Shown here: in pieces, positions 49,839 through 60,112 of the stretch
How the letters are laid out: each line of letters starts with the position of its first letter
Numbering within the stretch: position 1 is the stretch's first letter
Source: Flavisolibacter ginsenosidimutans
GTDB lineage: Bacteria; Bacteroidota; Bacteroidia; Chitinophagales; Chitinophagaceae
Direction: 5' to 3'
NCBI RefSeq assembly: GCF_007970805.1
Contig: NZ_CP042433.1
Span: forward strand, 2,914,001 to 2,978,000
DNA: 64,000 nucleotides
Made by a program: the position numbers and the translations under genes
The notes under the pieces: model-generated
Seen by the model: the letters and a program-made list of their open reading frames with translations, nothing else
Told to the model about the DNA's origin: nothing
The model's database searches: none

Positions 49839-50489
49839 TTATAAACTAAATTCTATTGGCGGATTTACAAGCGCATACTTTTCGTTTACCACACTGGCGT
49901 TAATGAACAACGTTTCTAAGCTCTTTTCGGTTCCGTAGCTTTCATGTATATGTCCACAAATATGAACCTTAGGTTTGATTTGATCAATCTTCTTCCATAA
50001 GTCTTTGCAGCCTAAGTGTTCGCCGGATGCTGATTTGTCAAGAGTGCCATAAGCAGGACCATGCGTAATCAGAATATCCGTGTTAACAGGAATTACTTTC
50101 CAATGTTTATTAATTGCAGTACCGCGTTCTCTGTTAAACGCCCAATCCCAATAGCGCGGCGTGATTGGGGAGCCCCACAATTGAAAACCCGCCACAGTCA
50201 TTTCACTATCGTTTAGATAAAAAACGTTTTTAGGAAGACGTTTTCGTATAAAGCTATCAGCAGATTCCTCAAGATAAAAATCATGATTGCCAGCAATAAA
50301 AATTTTGTATTTATAATCCAGGCCACTAAACCATTTAATGAAATCTTCCACCTGATGGCCTGAATCTTCTGCAAGATGCGTATCGTCAATAAGGCTAATG
50401 TCTCCGGCATGAATAAGTACATCAGCCTCCGGCAATGTCTTCAACAATCTATGTTTTCCATGAGTATCAGCAATGGCAACAAACTTCAT
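49839..50489 (-). CDS. Calcineurin-like metallophosphoesterase
   Basis: 216 residues. The two-metal motifs are complete: ADTHGKH, HAGDISL, GNHDFYL, ITHGPAYG and CGHIHESYG. Cytoplasmic. The family cleaves phosphodiesters or phosphomonoesters of varied substrates, including nucleotides and nucleic acids. It follows nuclease genes of the restriction locus, so a nucleotide or DNA-end role is possible. Confidence 0.85.
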   Translation of the reverse strand: MKFVAIADTHGKHRLLKTLPEADVLIHAGDISLIDDTHLAEDSGHQVEDFIKWFSGLDYKYKIFIAGNHDFYLEESADSFIRKRLPKNVFYLNDSEMTVAGFQLWGSPITPRYWDWAFNRERGTAINKHWKVIPVNTDILITHGPAYGTLDKSASGEHLGCKDLWKKIDQIKPKVHICGHIHESYGTEKSLETLFINASVVNEKYALVNPPIEFSL

Positions 50490-50534
50490 TAAACTGCATT
50501 TTGTATATCAAATAGAAACGCTACAGTAAATGCT

Positions 50535-51158
50535 TCATTCATCCGCCAAATAGGTCTCGTTGTAAATATCTCTTAGCTTCTTGCCATTATAGGTCCAATA
50601 TGGACCAGGCGCGACATGGTAGCTGTTATTGAGGATTGTACGTGTCGCATTCGTTAAAGAGGTTTCAGTTCCACGAAAGATAACGCTGCGATCACTGGAA
50701 ACTGATACTGATTCACCGTTTGCCACACAAACCAATTCACTGCCGATTGGAATATTCATTTCGCCGAAGGAAAAACGTGGCCGTTTCTTTTTCGCATACG
50801 CTTCTCCTGCTTCCCTGTCTATTTCATCCACCTCTTCCTTTTCATTAGCTACTTTGGGTGTTACATCCTCGATCTCCATTAGTTTGATAATGGCAATGGC
50901 CTGCATAGGATCAATTTCAAAAAACTCCCGTTTGGGGTTTACTCTGTCAGGCCCAAAGGCAATATGTAATGCCTTCTCAACCTTTTCATAGTTGAGTACT
51001 TTAGCAGCATACACACATTCAAAGGGCAGTGGCACACCAGTAGTATATATCTGTGCCATACGAAGCTTTACATCTTCATGCGTCGTCATCCCAATTTTGA
51101 TCATATTGGGAATGGCTGGATTGGTGAGGATGTACACAATGCCTTGGTTTGGCTCCAT
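50535..51158 (-). CDS. GIY-YIG (T5orf172-type) nuclease with a C-terminal domain
   Basis: 207 residues. The N-terminus has GIVYILTNPAIPNMIKIGMT, with the GIY-YIG pattern as GIVYI...KIGMT, then a Glu-rich linker (about 110-130) and a C-terminal domain with VCVANGESVSV and ends PYWTYNGKKL that resembles a DUF4357-like DNA-binding domain. Probably cuts or nicks DNA. It is 9 bases from the PD-(D/E)xK gene. Confidence 0.75.
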   Translation of the reverse strand: MEPNQGIVYILTNPAIPNMIKIGMTTHEDVKLRMAQIYTTGVPLPFECVYAAKVLNYEKVEKALHIAFGPDRVNPKREFFEIDPMQAIAIIKLMEIEDVTPKVANEKEEVDEIDREAGEAYAKKKRPRFSFGEMNIPIGSELVCVANGESVSVSSDRSVIFRGTETSLTNATRTILNNSYHVAPGPYWTYNGKKLRDIYNETYLADE

Positions 51159-51167
51159 AAAGTTTAT

Positions 51168-51782
51168 TTAGACTTCCGCAAAAAATTGAACGGCAAAATC
51201 ACAAAAATCAATAATGACCTGTTTATCCAGCTCGAACTCTTTTCGGCTGCCTAGATAATTCCGGCAATCCGGAGTAATTTCTTTACCACGCTTAAGGTCT
51301 ACAACCGACAAACATTTTATATGCCGTTTTGAAACTAGAATAATATAGGCATTGTCATACGGATAGTTGTCAGGAAGATCGTTCATTGAAAAACATCCGT
51401 TAGCCCGAAACTTGACCTCAACAAAAAATACCTCATTGGTCTTAGGTTGTTGTATCACAAAATCGGGCATTCGTCTGATTTGTGTGGCCACATCACTTCG
51501 AACGCCTTTCAACAGTTCCATAATCCCCGGAATTGTGTTTTCCATACCATATCGGAAGACGTTGTATTTTAAAGCAAGAAATAGCTCCTGAATCAAAGTT
51601 TCAGCAATACGTCCTTTAATCATTCCATAACGGAATTGCCATTCTCTGTCACTCATCCCAATATCATCTTCATCTACAAAAGCTTCATTAAATTCCTTTC
51701 CAGAAGGTTTCGATGAATAACAATTGAAACATTTTCCTTTTGGATACTTGGTGTAAGCGCCACAAATAATACAATCAGCCAT
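51168..51782 (-). CDS. Zinc-ribbon plus PD-(D/E)xK nuclease-like protein
   Basis: 204 residues. N-terminal CIICG...CFNCY zinc ribbon (residues about 4-22), then a restriction-like core: GMIKGRIAETLIQELF helix, MPDFVIQQ and EVFFVEVKFR, the PD...ExK pattern. No HsdR homology. Located 39 bases after hsdR. Likely an accessory nuclease; not a known HsdR subunit. Confidence 0.7.
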   Translation of the reverse strand: MADCIICGAYTKYPKGKCFNCYSSKPSGKEFNEAFVDEDDIGMSDREWQFRYGMIKGRIAETLIQELFLALKYNVFRYGMENTIPGIMELLKGVRSDVATQIRRMPDFVIQQPKTNEVFFVEVKFRANGCFSMNDLPDNYPYDNAYIILVSKRHIKCLSVVDLKRGKEITPDCRNYLGSRKEFELDKQVIIDFCDFAVQFFAEV

Positions 51783-51821
51783 AATCGTTTTTTTATAGGG
51801 TTAGAATAAATACAGTGTGCT

Positions 51822-54800
51822 TTATGCAGCCAGCATCCTCTTTATCGTATCCTGAATTGCCAGCTTAAACGCTTCATCATTTGTCATTAACCGGTACAGG
51901 TCCATTTCATTTTTGCGCTGCTTCCCCATCACTTCTTCAAATATTTTCTTGAAGGCTATTTCCCTGTTCTGTCCATCTGTGTTTTCTTCATATTTCGTTC
52001 TAAAGTCCGGATGGGCCCTCATGCTTTGAGCTATGTTCACAAACTTCACCCGCTGTTCTTCTGGAGTTGCTTCCCAGCCCTGGAACCAACGTTCATTGAA
52101 GCTTTTTATAATTAGGTCCAACGGATCTTTCTCTTCTTCAGTACCGTGTGCCCCTCTTGGGTTAGGATTTTGCGGATCAAGTTCTGTTTCAGAAGCATCC
52201 AGTCCAATACTTGCATTCAACTTTACTCTTTCCAATCCATAGGTAGATAAATCAACGGAGTTCAACAATTCATCCAGGGCATCAATTGTCGGATCAGCAA
52301 TTACCAGTTTCGGAATTAAAAATTTCAGGTACCAAAACAGTTGTTCCCATTTCACTATTTCAAATGGCATGATAGAAGCAATCTGCCCGTAGATCTTTAC
52401 AAACTGCTTTGCCTTTATTTTGAAATCAATCTTTGCTTTATCATCTAATTCCAACTCGCCGTTAAACCGGTCTTCGCCTTTTTGCAAAATCGGGCTTAGG
52501 TGACTATCAGCATCTAAGCCTTCAAAGTATTTTGTAGCAAAGTCAATCACTTCGCTCCATTCGTAAACACCTACCGCGTCCAAACTGCTTTTCAGTTCAT
52601 GCAACACGTTTACATCGGTGGCCTTACTCAAAGTTGTGGACGTATAAAAATCATCGAAGGCGGTTTTTATATCATCGGTAGAATTAAAAAAGTCCAGTAC
52701 AAATAAGTCTTCCGTTTTCTTTCCTAATTTATCAGCCGAACGGTTTAGTCTTGATAAAGCTTGCACCGCCAACACGCCTTGGAGTTTCTTGTCCACATAC
52801 ATAGCGGTGAGCTTAGGCTGGTCAAAACCCGTAAGGTATTTATTCGCCACTACTAAAACCCGGTACTCGTCCATATTAAAATAGCGGGCAATCCTGTCGC
52901 TGATATAACCGGGATCGGTGGGTTTGGTGATATCTAATTCAGGGGGAAAATTATTCAGGTCATCTTCGGTGTATTCAATGCCCTTTAGCTTTTTCTTTCC
53001 TGAAAAGGCAATCGCAATCCGGAAGGGAGCACCTTTGCTTTCCAGCAACTTCTTCAAAGCAAAATAGTAGTTGATAGCCGACTCAATACTTTGCGTAATC
53101 ACCATGGCCTTTGCCTTGCCTTTCAGTTTCTTTTTGTTGACAACATGCGTGATGAAATGATCCAGCATGATCTCGGCCTTGGTGGTAATGGTTTCGGGGT
53201 TACGCTCAACAAAGGCACGTAACTTCTTTTGCGCTTTGACTGAATCAAAAAGAGGATTGTCTTCAATTGACTTTTCAATCTCGTAATAACTTTTGTACGT
53301 GGTATAATTCGCCAGCACATCCAAAATAAAGCCTTCTTCAATGGCCTGTTTCATAGAATACAAATGGAAGGGCCGGAACTTTCCATCTTCGCCCTTAATT
53401 CCAAATTTTTCCAGCGTGGCGTTCTTTGGTGTGGCGGTGAACGCCAGGTACGAAGCGTTACCTCGCATCTTTCGGGCCCGCATGGCTTCTAATATTTTGT
53501 CCTGTGGGTCGCCCTCTTCTTCTTCGCTTTCACCGCCACCCATGGCTTTGTTCATGTTATCGGCTGCCGAACCGCTTTGTGAACTATGGGCTTCGTCAAT
53601 GATCACCGCAAAACGCTTGTCGCTTAAATCGGCAATGCCGTCAACAATGAAAGGAAACTTTTGAATGGTGGTGGTGATAATGCGCTTGCCACCTTCCAGG
53701 GCTTCTTTCAATTCTTTGGATGAATAGGCAGGTGCCACAATGTTTTTTACTTCGGAAAACTCTTTGATGTTTTCGCGGAGTTGTTTATCCAAAAGGCGCC
53801 TGTCTGTTACCACAATCACCGAATCAAACAGAGGATTGGAAATGCCTTTGCTACCTGGTATGTTGTCCGTTTGCGGATAAGTTTCTATCAATTGATAAGC
53901 CGCCCAGGTAATGGAATTTGATTTGCCGGAGCCTGCCGAATGTTGAATGAGATAGGTTTGCCCGACACCTTTTGTACTGGCATCGGTTATCAGCTTACGT
54001 ACCACGTTCAATTGATGATAGCGGGGAAAATACAGGTTCTTCTTCGACAAGGAATCACCTTCTTTACCATCAAAACGGACAAAATGCTGAATAATATTAG
54101 TGAGGCTTTGCCTCGTTAGAATCTCTTCCCAGAGGTAAGCCGTCCGGTGTCCGAAAGGATTAGGAGGATTGCCTTTGCCATGTTTGTAGCCAAGATTAAA
54201 GGGCAGAAAGAAAGTCTCAGCGCCAGCCAGTTTGGTAGTCATGTACACTTCCTCAGTATCAACCGCAAAATGCACAATGCAGCGACCGAATTGTAACAGC
54301 GGCTGCGTGACATCCCTTTTAAACTTATATTGTGCCTGCCCGTGTACTTTGGCGTTCTGACCTGTCCAATGATTCTTTAACTCGGTGGTGATAATGGGCA
54401 GACCGTTCACGAAGATTACCATGTCAATTTCTTCACCAGTGGCCGTAAGGGAGTAACGAACCTGCCGGGTAACACTGAACTCGTTGCTTTCAAATGCCTT
54501 CTTAACGGCCTCGCTGCTCGATGCCAGGGGCAGTTGGTAAAGCAAAATGAAATGCGCATCATCCACTTCAAGCCCTTTGCGCAGCAGCCGCAGGACGCCG
54601 TGTTTTTTAATCATGCGGTCAAGCCGTTCCAGGATTTTCAGCTTCCAGTCATTTTGCTTCTGCAGTTTGGCTAATTCTTCGGCTTGCGTGGTTTCTAAAA
54701 AATGCCAGAACCGGATTTCATCTATAGCATATTTGGCATTGTAATCTTCTGCAAGCCCGATGTAATAACCATTGCCTGCACGGTAGGCCTCCTGCCGCTC

Positions 54801-54908
54801 GTGCAGAAGATTCAATTGCCCTTTGTCTTTCAATTCTTCTAGGCAAGTGCCAGTGAGACGTTTTTCTATGGAGGCTTCAAGGGCTTGTTCGTTAGTTTGG
54901 CTGGGCAT
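51822..54908 (-). CDS. hsdR: Type I restriction enzyme HsdR
   Basis: 1028 residues. N-terminal nuclease (GEEIDMVIFVNGLPIITTELK), SF2 helicase with Walker A LIQHSAGSGKSNS and DEAH (VIIDEAHSSQSG), VVVTDRRLLDKQL, and a C-terminal helical region. ATP-driven translocation precedes cutting. Separated from hsdS by about 5 kb of DUF262 and AlbA_2 genes. The upstream region (55264-54908) holds repeats. Confidence 0.95.
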   Translation of the reverse strand: MPSQTNEQALEASIEKRLTGTCLEELKDKGQLNLLHERQEAYRAGNGYYIGLAEDYNAKYAIDEIRFWHFLETTQAEELAKLQKQNDWKLKILERLDRMIKKHGVLRLLRKGLEVDDAHFILLYQLPLASSSEAVKKAFESNEFSVTRQVRYSLTATGEEIDMVIFVNGLPIITTELKNHWTGQNAKVHGQAQYKFKRDVTQPLLQFGRCIVHFAVDTEEVYMTTKLAGAETFFLPFNLGYKHGKGNPPNPFGHRTAYLWEEILTRQSLTNIIQHFVRFDGKEGDSLSKKNLYFPRYHQLNVVRKLITDASTKGVGQTYLIQHSAGSGKSNSITWAAYQLIETYPQTDNIPGSKGISNPLFDSVIVVTDRRLLDKQLRENIKEFSEVKNIVAPAYSSKELKEALEGGKRIITTTIQKFPFIVDGIADLSDKRFAVIIDEAHSSQSGSAADNMNKAMGGGESEEEEGDPQDKILEAMRARKMRGNASYLAFTATPKNATLEKFGIKGEDGKFRPFHLYSMKQAIEEGFILDVLANYTTYKSYYEIEKSIEDNPLFDSVKAQKKLRAFVERNPETITTKAEIMLDHFITHVVNKKKLKGKAKAMVITQSIESAINYYFALKKLLESKGAPFRIAIAFSGKKKLKGIEYTEDDLNNFPPELDITKPTDPGYISDRIARYFNMDEYRVLVVANKYLTGFDQPKLTAMYVDKKLQGVLAVQALSRLNRSADKLGKKTEDLFVLDFFNSTDDIKTAFDDFYTSTTLSKATDVNVLHELKSSLDAVGVYEWSEVIDFATKYFEGLDADSHLSPILQKGEDRFNGELELDDKAKIDFKIKAKQFVKIYGQIASIMPFEIVKWEQLFWYLKFLIPKLVIADPTIDALDELLNSVDLSTYGLERVKLNASIGLDASETELDPQNPNPRGAHGTEEEKDPLDLIIKSFNERWFQGWEATPEEQRVKFVNIAQSMRAHPDFRTKYEENTDGQNREIAFKKIFEEVMGKQRKNEMDLYRLMTNDEAFKLAIQDTIKRMLAA

Positions 54909-54977
54909 AATGAGTAAAAGTCGTCAGAATTTGAATCAAATAAAAATAGACTAAAAATCAATCTGTTACGAGTCCTT

Positions 54978-55251
54978 TCGGGTTCTCAGTCAAATAAGAT
55001 TTCTTCTTATCATAAAGGAATTTCCCTCTATTTTCCGGATTCCAATTAACTAACAAGTCATTGATTTTCAAGGTTGCTATTTCGACTGCCGGTTTCCAGT
55101 TAACTAAAATCTCTCGTTGAGCAACCTTTTATTGCAAGCCGGTACTTGTGAAGGTTCCGTTTGCGAACTAGGCTTCCGGATTCCAGTTAACTAACAATAT
55201 TATGATTTTCAGTTACTTACGCTTAATTTCCAGATTCTGATTAACTAAGAA
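54978..55251. repeat. Cluster of degenerate 24-bp repeats upstream of hsdR
   Basis: Units like TTCCGGATTCCAGTTAACTA at 55033-55056, 55087-55110, 55174-55197 and 55228-55251, with a weak first copy at about 54978. Steps are about 55, 54, 87 and 54 bases. AAGGTTGCT (55070-55078) and AGCAACCTT (55120-55128) form an inverted pair around one unit. The core contains the palindromes TCCGGA and GTTAAC. Between the AlbA_2 stop and hsdR start; role unknown. Confidence 0.65.
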
Positions 55252-55263
55252 CCCAGGTTCTTT

Positions 55264-56724
55264 TTAAGCCCAGTAAGGCACATAAACTGAAAATTTGTCG
55301 GACGAACCATCCGGGTCTTTTAGTTTGATTTTCCCACTCTCCACCGTCTCCCTGATCAGCTTCGATACTTGCGGCCGTTGCTTCTCATTCATCCGAAAGC
55401 GGCCTCTTAAACTTGTATTGGTCATGCCTTCGCTGGAATAATATTTAATGATGCAATGCTGGTACACGGCGTCAAGCCTTTCCTGTTGGGTCATCTCGGC
55501 AAATGTTTTGGGTGCCGACAAAATCACCTTAAAAGAATTCTCCGTTTCCTCAAACTTCAACGGCGGTAAACCAAACAATTCAATAGCGATTACTGCTTTT
55601 TCAAAGCCCGAACCTCTTTCTTCGCAAATATTGTATCGTCGGAAAGCCTGTGCTAATATTTCATTTCTTGATTCCGGCGTGGTTCTGATCAACCGGTCAA
55701 TCTTCTTGCTCGGTAATAACCGGCCGGGGTTGGAAATTTCAATCCGGTCGTCAAAAATTTCTATCATTGGCCCGCTGCCTCTTAACGAAAAATCCTGGTG
55801 GATCAGTGCATTGGCGATTAACTCCCGCAAGGCAATTTCAGGATAAACCGCTGTTTCTTCCCGCAAAGCATGTTTTATAATTTCGCTGCCAGGCAACAGG
55901 CTTTTAATGAACTGTATCAGGCCTTCAAAGCCTATGGCATATCCTTTACTTCCGGGATACTCTTTGCTGCCTCCCGACTTGTTCTTGCCTTCGTACTTTA
56001 TCACCCTGATACTTTTGCGGCTAAGGGTATCAAAATCACTTAAGTTTTGTGCAGCGGCCAGGGCGCCGAAGTTGGTAATGTAATACCCGTTGCCATCCAC
56101 GCCGTTGATCATTTTTTCCTGTTCCAGCCAATACATGATTTCATCGGCATTGGAAGGCACGGGTTTTTTCAGCAGCCGGTAAATGCCAGCATAATCCAAC
56201 AAGGTCATTACCTCAATACCGTTTTTAAGTTTCGAAGCATGTAGCTCTTCAAACACCGGTGTTTTGCTATTGAGCATCAAGCCACCTATTTCGGGGCGGG
56301 ACGCCTTGCGGGTAGTGCCACCGCTTCGGATGTAACTGTCTTCAATGGTTTTAGAAGCCAGGTGCACTGGTTTGACTGCGCTTTCGCGGATGTGAATGAA
56401 TAAAAGAGAAACTCCCTCGTACTCTTCGATTAAATGATCAATGCTTACCAGCGGCGAAACGTTGTTGCGGCAAAGATTAGCCAGAGTAGCCACAATGGTA
56501 TCGGCCTCCGGTTTGCCAATACCTTTTGGCTGGGCCGTTTTATCTTCTACACCAAACACCAGGTAGCCGCCACCCGGATAGTTTGCAAAAGCGCAGATAT
56601 GGCGGCATAGCTTATCATTCTGCGGCGAAAGGGTTTCCTTCCAGTCTAGCTCATTCAACTCTTGCGGCACTTTGCCGAGGCTATGCGTTAGATACTCTTT
56701 TGCTTTTTTGATCCAGGCTTTCAT
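55264..56724 (-). CDS. AlbA_2-domain ATP-binding protein (RecG-like helper/Schlafen-type)
   Basis: 486 residues. N-terminal AlbA_2 domain (LNELDWKETLSPQNDKLCRHICAF with YPGGGYLVFGVEDK), a middle helical region, then a GHKL-like ATP-binding C-terminal part (RELIANALIHQDFS, NPGRLLPSKKIDRL). Such proteins are common in restriction and defence loci, as transcription or DNA helpers. It sits inside the hsd operon, 25 bases after the DUF262 gene. Confidence 0.85.
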   Translation of the reverse strand: MKAWIKKAKEYLTHSLGKVPQELNELDWKETLSPQNDKLCRHICAFANYPGGGYLVFGVEDKTAQPKGIGKPEADTIVATLANLCRNNVSPLVSIDHLIEEYEGVSLLFIHIRESAVKPVHLASKTIEDSYIRSGGTTRKASRPEIGGLMLNSKTPVFEELHASKLKNGIEVMTLLDYAGIYRLLKKPVPSNADEIMYWLEQEKMINGVDGNGYYITNFGALAAAQNLSDFDTLSRKSIRVIKYEGKNKSGGSKEYPGSKGYAIGFEGLIQFIKSLLPGSEIIKHALREETAVYPEIALRELIANALIHQDFSLRGSGPMIEIFDDRIEISNPGRLLPSKKIDRLIRTTPESRNEILAQAFRRYNICEERGSGFEKAVIAIELFGLPPLKFEETENSFKVILSAPKTFAEMTQQERLDAVYQHCIIKYYSSEGMTNTSLRGRFRMNEKQRPQVSKLIRETVESGKIKLKDPDGSSDKFSVYVPYWA

Positions 56725-56749
56725 CTGTATTAATATTTGCTTCTAAGCC

Positions 56750-58687
56750 TTAATCATTTGTTCTCTCAAGTAAATGGAATTGGCTCTTATAATCTTTAAA
56801 TTTATTGATCATCAGTTTTGTATGATGCTGAATTTGTTCTTTTCCCCACCTTGGCTCATTCATCATTAACCGTTGCTTTAGGCTATCGGGCTTTACTCTG
56901 ATATAGTGGTCCTTTTTTGCTTCTGGCATATACCTTCCCAAAGTTGAGTTCTTGCTTCTGCTTATTAAACATAAATTGCCAAACTCATCTAATACATCCT
57001 GCTCAAGCTTATCATCGCTTGAGATAGGATTCTGCGGATAGTAGTGCTCAACAGAACTTCTGAATGTAAATTCAAATTCGGAAAATCCATCTGCCCTTTC
57101 AAGCCATAAAATGTAGTCCAAATAGTTAAAAACAAAGTTCTCAACACTTGTACCGGTGTTTAAAAAATCCCAAGAAAAGTTCTGTGCTTTCTGCTTGTTT
57201 ACAGACGCCGCTTGATTCTCAAAAATGATGTTATAAAAATCGACTTCATTATCTTCAAGGGCTAAGTAGCGGTCATACAAATAAGCCTGAGCCAAGTGTT
57301 CCAGGTAATTTATATAACCAAGTGCTTCCATGTTGCCATAGTTCTGGAAGCAATAATTCAAAGCCGCGTTCAACCAATGTTTGTAAATAAGGGTCGGAGC
57401 AGAAACATGAAACATAGACAGAAGCATCAATATTCGCCTATTCGCATCTTCATTGGCAAACGAGTTCACATAGCTTACCGTTTTGCTTTCATACCATTTT
57501 AAAGATTTAATGCTCCAGCCATCCTTCTCCTTGGTAAACTCCCTCTTGATGATGAATTGATCAAACAAATGTTTTCCTCTTAATAAATTAAATGCAAACT
57601 CCTTGACGAATCTCACCTTTTCCTGTTTAGAGGTTTCAGGCTTCAAAAATTCATCGAAGGCTTCCACTAAACGTTTGTCATCAAGGCCTATATTTTCTTT
57701 GCTTTGAATTCGTAGTATGTGTAGCAAGAAGTTTGGAAAGTTGATAACAGAGTTAAAACGTTCCGGAGCATCTTCTTTGTGGTCCGTATTGATTTCAAAG
57801 TTGCCATTATGTGCTACTATCTCAGACAACTTCATCTTTCGTTCGTCCCCCAACACGTCTTTGTAATGGATGTTATTTGCGACATCATCAAAACTATTGG
57901 CCGCAAGCCGGTTCCAGTTTCCTTGAGTAAACAGTTTATTCCTTTCAGGAGGGTCAAATCCATATTGCACGTACCGTTCCATATCGGCACATGCCTCCCA
58001 AATCAAATTGAAGGCGTAGGACGCTTTCTCATCGCCACTCAACACCTCCATCAGTTTTGCTTTTAGTATCTCGTGCTTTTCTAATTGCTCACCACGGGTA
58101 TTCATTATCTCGAAGTAGTGATTCAAATTCGTGTCGTGAGGTACCGACACACGTAGAATGTGTACTCTTTGCGAGAAGTATTGGTAAAACTCTTCCGGAG
58201 ATTTGTTCTTAAATAGCAGCTTTAACTGCTTGTGTGCTACTTCGTAGGCATCGGCAATTTTCGCATTGTAGTCTTCGCCGCTGTCAAAGGAAGCAGGATG
58301 CTCAGTATGTGAAATCAATGCCAGCGTATCAGTAGATTTTTTTCGGGAATCGAACTTCAAATTAAGACGATAATCTATCTTAACATGAATGGCTCCAGAA
58401 AACTCACGATGTAATACACCATAAATAATATTTAATGTGGTTAGTCGCTGTTGCCCATCAATCGTTTCATAAATGGTGCGGCCATTCTCATTGCGGTTAA
58501 ATACAACAAGGGTTCCAATAAAATAATCTTTATCTCCGTGGGCGGTTGAAAAGTCGAATACATCCTGAAGAAGTTGTTTTACTTCTCCTTCCTCCCAGGC
58601 GTAATTGCGTTGATAAGGAGGTATTATATATTCTCCGGAAACAAACAGGTCACGAACGCTCAAAGGCTGGATATCGTTATGCTTCAT
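56750..58687 (-). CDS. DUF262/DUF1524 (GmrSD-like) protein
   Basis: 645 residues. N-terminal DUF262: IPPYQRNYAWEEGEVKQL and IDGQQRLTTLN. C-terminal DUF1524-like HNH region: VEHYYPQNP...GNLCLISRSKNSTLGRYMPEAK. The two halves correspond to GmrS and GmrD, a modification-dependent (glucosylated DNA) restriction enzyme. The first DUF262 gene overlaps it by 11 bases. Likely a second restriction activity in this locus. Confidence 0.85.
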   Translation of the reverse strand: MKHNDIQPLSVRDLFVSGEYIIPPYQRNYAWEEGEVKQLLQDVFDFSTAHGDKDYFIGTLVVFNRNENGRTIYETIDGQQRLTTLNIIYGVLHREFSGAIHVKIDYRLNLKFDSRKKSTDTLALISHTEHPASFDSGEDYNAKIADAYEVAHKQLKLLFKNKSPEEFYQYFSQRVHILRVSVPHDTNLNHYFEIMNTRGEQLEKHEILKAKLMEVLSGDEKASYAFNLIWEACADMERYVQYGFDPPERNKLFTQGNWNRLAANSFDDVANNIHYKDVLGDERKMKLSEIVAHNGNFEINTDHKEDAPERFNSVINFPNFLLHILRIQSKENIGLDDKRLVEAFDEFLKPETSKQEKVRFVKEFAFNLLRGKHLFDQFIIKREFTKEKDGWSIKSLKWYESKTVSYVNSFANEDANRRILMLLSMFHVSAPTLIYKHWLNAALNYCFQNYGNMEALGYINYLEHLAQAYLYDRYLALEDNEVDFYNIIFENQAASVNKQKAQNFSWDFLNTGTSVENFVFNYLDYILWLERADGFSEFEFTFRSSVEHYYPQNPISSDDKLEQDVLDEFGNLCLISRSKNSTLGRYMPEAKKDHYIRVKPDSLKQRLMMNEPRWGKEQIQHHTKLMINKFKDYKSQFHLLERTND

Positions 58688-60095
58688 AATAGCCTAAATT
58701 TTTTACCTGATCAAGAACAGATTTGAGCTCCTTACCTTTTAGGTCTCCAAGCTTAACAGGTGTTATAGAAAGATTGAGAACATCTTTTGGGGCCAGCGCC
58801 TCGTTGATAGTTTTAAAAACGTAAGGCGCCTCAAGGGCATAGTTATCTATGGAAGCCAATTGTACGCTGTGTTGTGTAAGCCGCAACTTATACGCCCAGA
58901 CAAATATCTTTTCTGCTATTCTTCCGATTTCTGCGTTTCCAAATTTGTCCCAATAAAAAAGCAGTGCACAATCAAATAAGGTTCTTACGTAGGCATCGCC
59001 TGTGCGATAACGCTCAGGATATTTATCTATCACCTCAAGCACTGCTTTTGCCTTGTCATTCTTGTACAAACCGGCATACATCACTTCCCTAACGTTCCAA
59101 TAATGGTTCACAAATTCAAAAAACCGTTTCCCGTTAATCATTACCTGATTTAGCTGGAAAGGATAGGATACATGCTGTTTGTCTATTTTCCGGTGGTAAT
59201 TGGTGTTGTAATCGTCTACGAAATAGTGGCCGATTTTATAGATTTCCGTGTACGGAAACAGCGACTCCGCATCAGGACTAATGCCTTTAAAGGCATCCAC
59301 TTCGTTCTTAGTAAAGAAACGGGCTGAATGCCCTTTTGACCAGTACCGGACCCGGAAGAGCAATTGTGCAAACAGTTTTTTTAAGTCGTCTGTTTCTAAG
59401 GATTCCCAATGACTCACTATCTCCATTTTTTCCTGCTCCGATATTCTTGGCGTTAGCTCTCGAAGGTGAAATGCCTTCAATAGATCATGAGGGTCCAAAT
59501 CCCTGCCTCGCGCATTTTGCGAATCAAAAAATTGAAAAGCCTCTGACACATCATTCAACACCACTTGCACGAGCTCACATTTTTCATAGAAGAAGCGAAT
59601 GCTATGGGCATCAAAATCAATCATTCTTCTTTTGACCTCGCGGTAGTTTTGATGAATGTTTTTCTGAGAGATAGGATTGGAGAATTCCCACTCATCAAAA
59701 AGTTTGGTTTTTGGAATTTGGTAGTGATGCTTTATCAAGTCTTCTTTTACTGGATAGTGTAAATGATTTTGCAAGGCCATCGCCATCAGGAGCAATGTAA
59801 TGGTGCGCTGTTGACCATCCACAATATTTAGTGTGTCCTCGATTTGATGCAACACCAGGGTGCCAATGCGATAGGCAGATTTATCACGATGAAGCAGGAT
59901 GTCATCAATTAACTGATTTACATTTTTGATGCTCCACTTGTAAGGCCGTTGATAATCCGGGATTGTGAGGTTAGGTTTTGATAACAATTCTTTTACTGAA
60001 ATGATACGGGGAACTTCTTTATTGACTTGTGTAGTCTGATTGGTTTTAGCAAGTCCGTTCATTCCCAGGGCTACTTGGGTTGCGAGATCAAGCAT
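58677..60095 (-). CDS. DUF262 protein without DUF1524 nuclease
   Basis: 472 residues. IPDYQRPYKWSIKNVNQL and IVDGQQRTITLLLMA match DUF262 (ParB-like NTPase/nuclease fold). The C-terminal half is helical, without the HNH region seen in its partner gene, so it likely works with it as a pair. It lies 17 bases after hsdS. Confidence 0.85.
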   Translation of the reverse strand: MLDLATQVALGMNGLAKTNQTTQVNKEVPRIISVKELLSKPNLTIPDYQRPYKWSIKNVNQLIDDILLHRDKSAYRIGTLVLHQIEDTLNIVDGQQRTITLLLMAMALQNHLHYPVKEDLIKHHYQIPKTKLFDEWEFSNPISQKNIHQNYREVKRRMIDFDAHSIRFFYEKCELVQVVLNDVSEAFQFFDSQNARGRDLDPHDLLKAFHLRELTPRISEQEKMEIVSHWESLETDDLKKLFAQLLFRVRYWSKGHSARFFTKNEVDAFKGISPDAESLFPYTEIYKIGHYFVDDYNTNYHRKIDKQHVSYPFQLNQVMINGKRFFEFVNHYWNVREVMYAGLYKNDKAKAVLEVIDKYPERYRTGDAYVRTLFDCALLFYWDKFGNAEIGRIAEKIFVWAYKLRLTQHSVQLASIDNYALEAPYVFKTINEALAPKDVLNLSITPVKLGDLKGKELKSVLDQVKNLGYYEA

Positions 60096-60112
60096 AGTTA
60101 GTTTGGTTTTTA

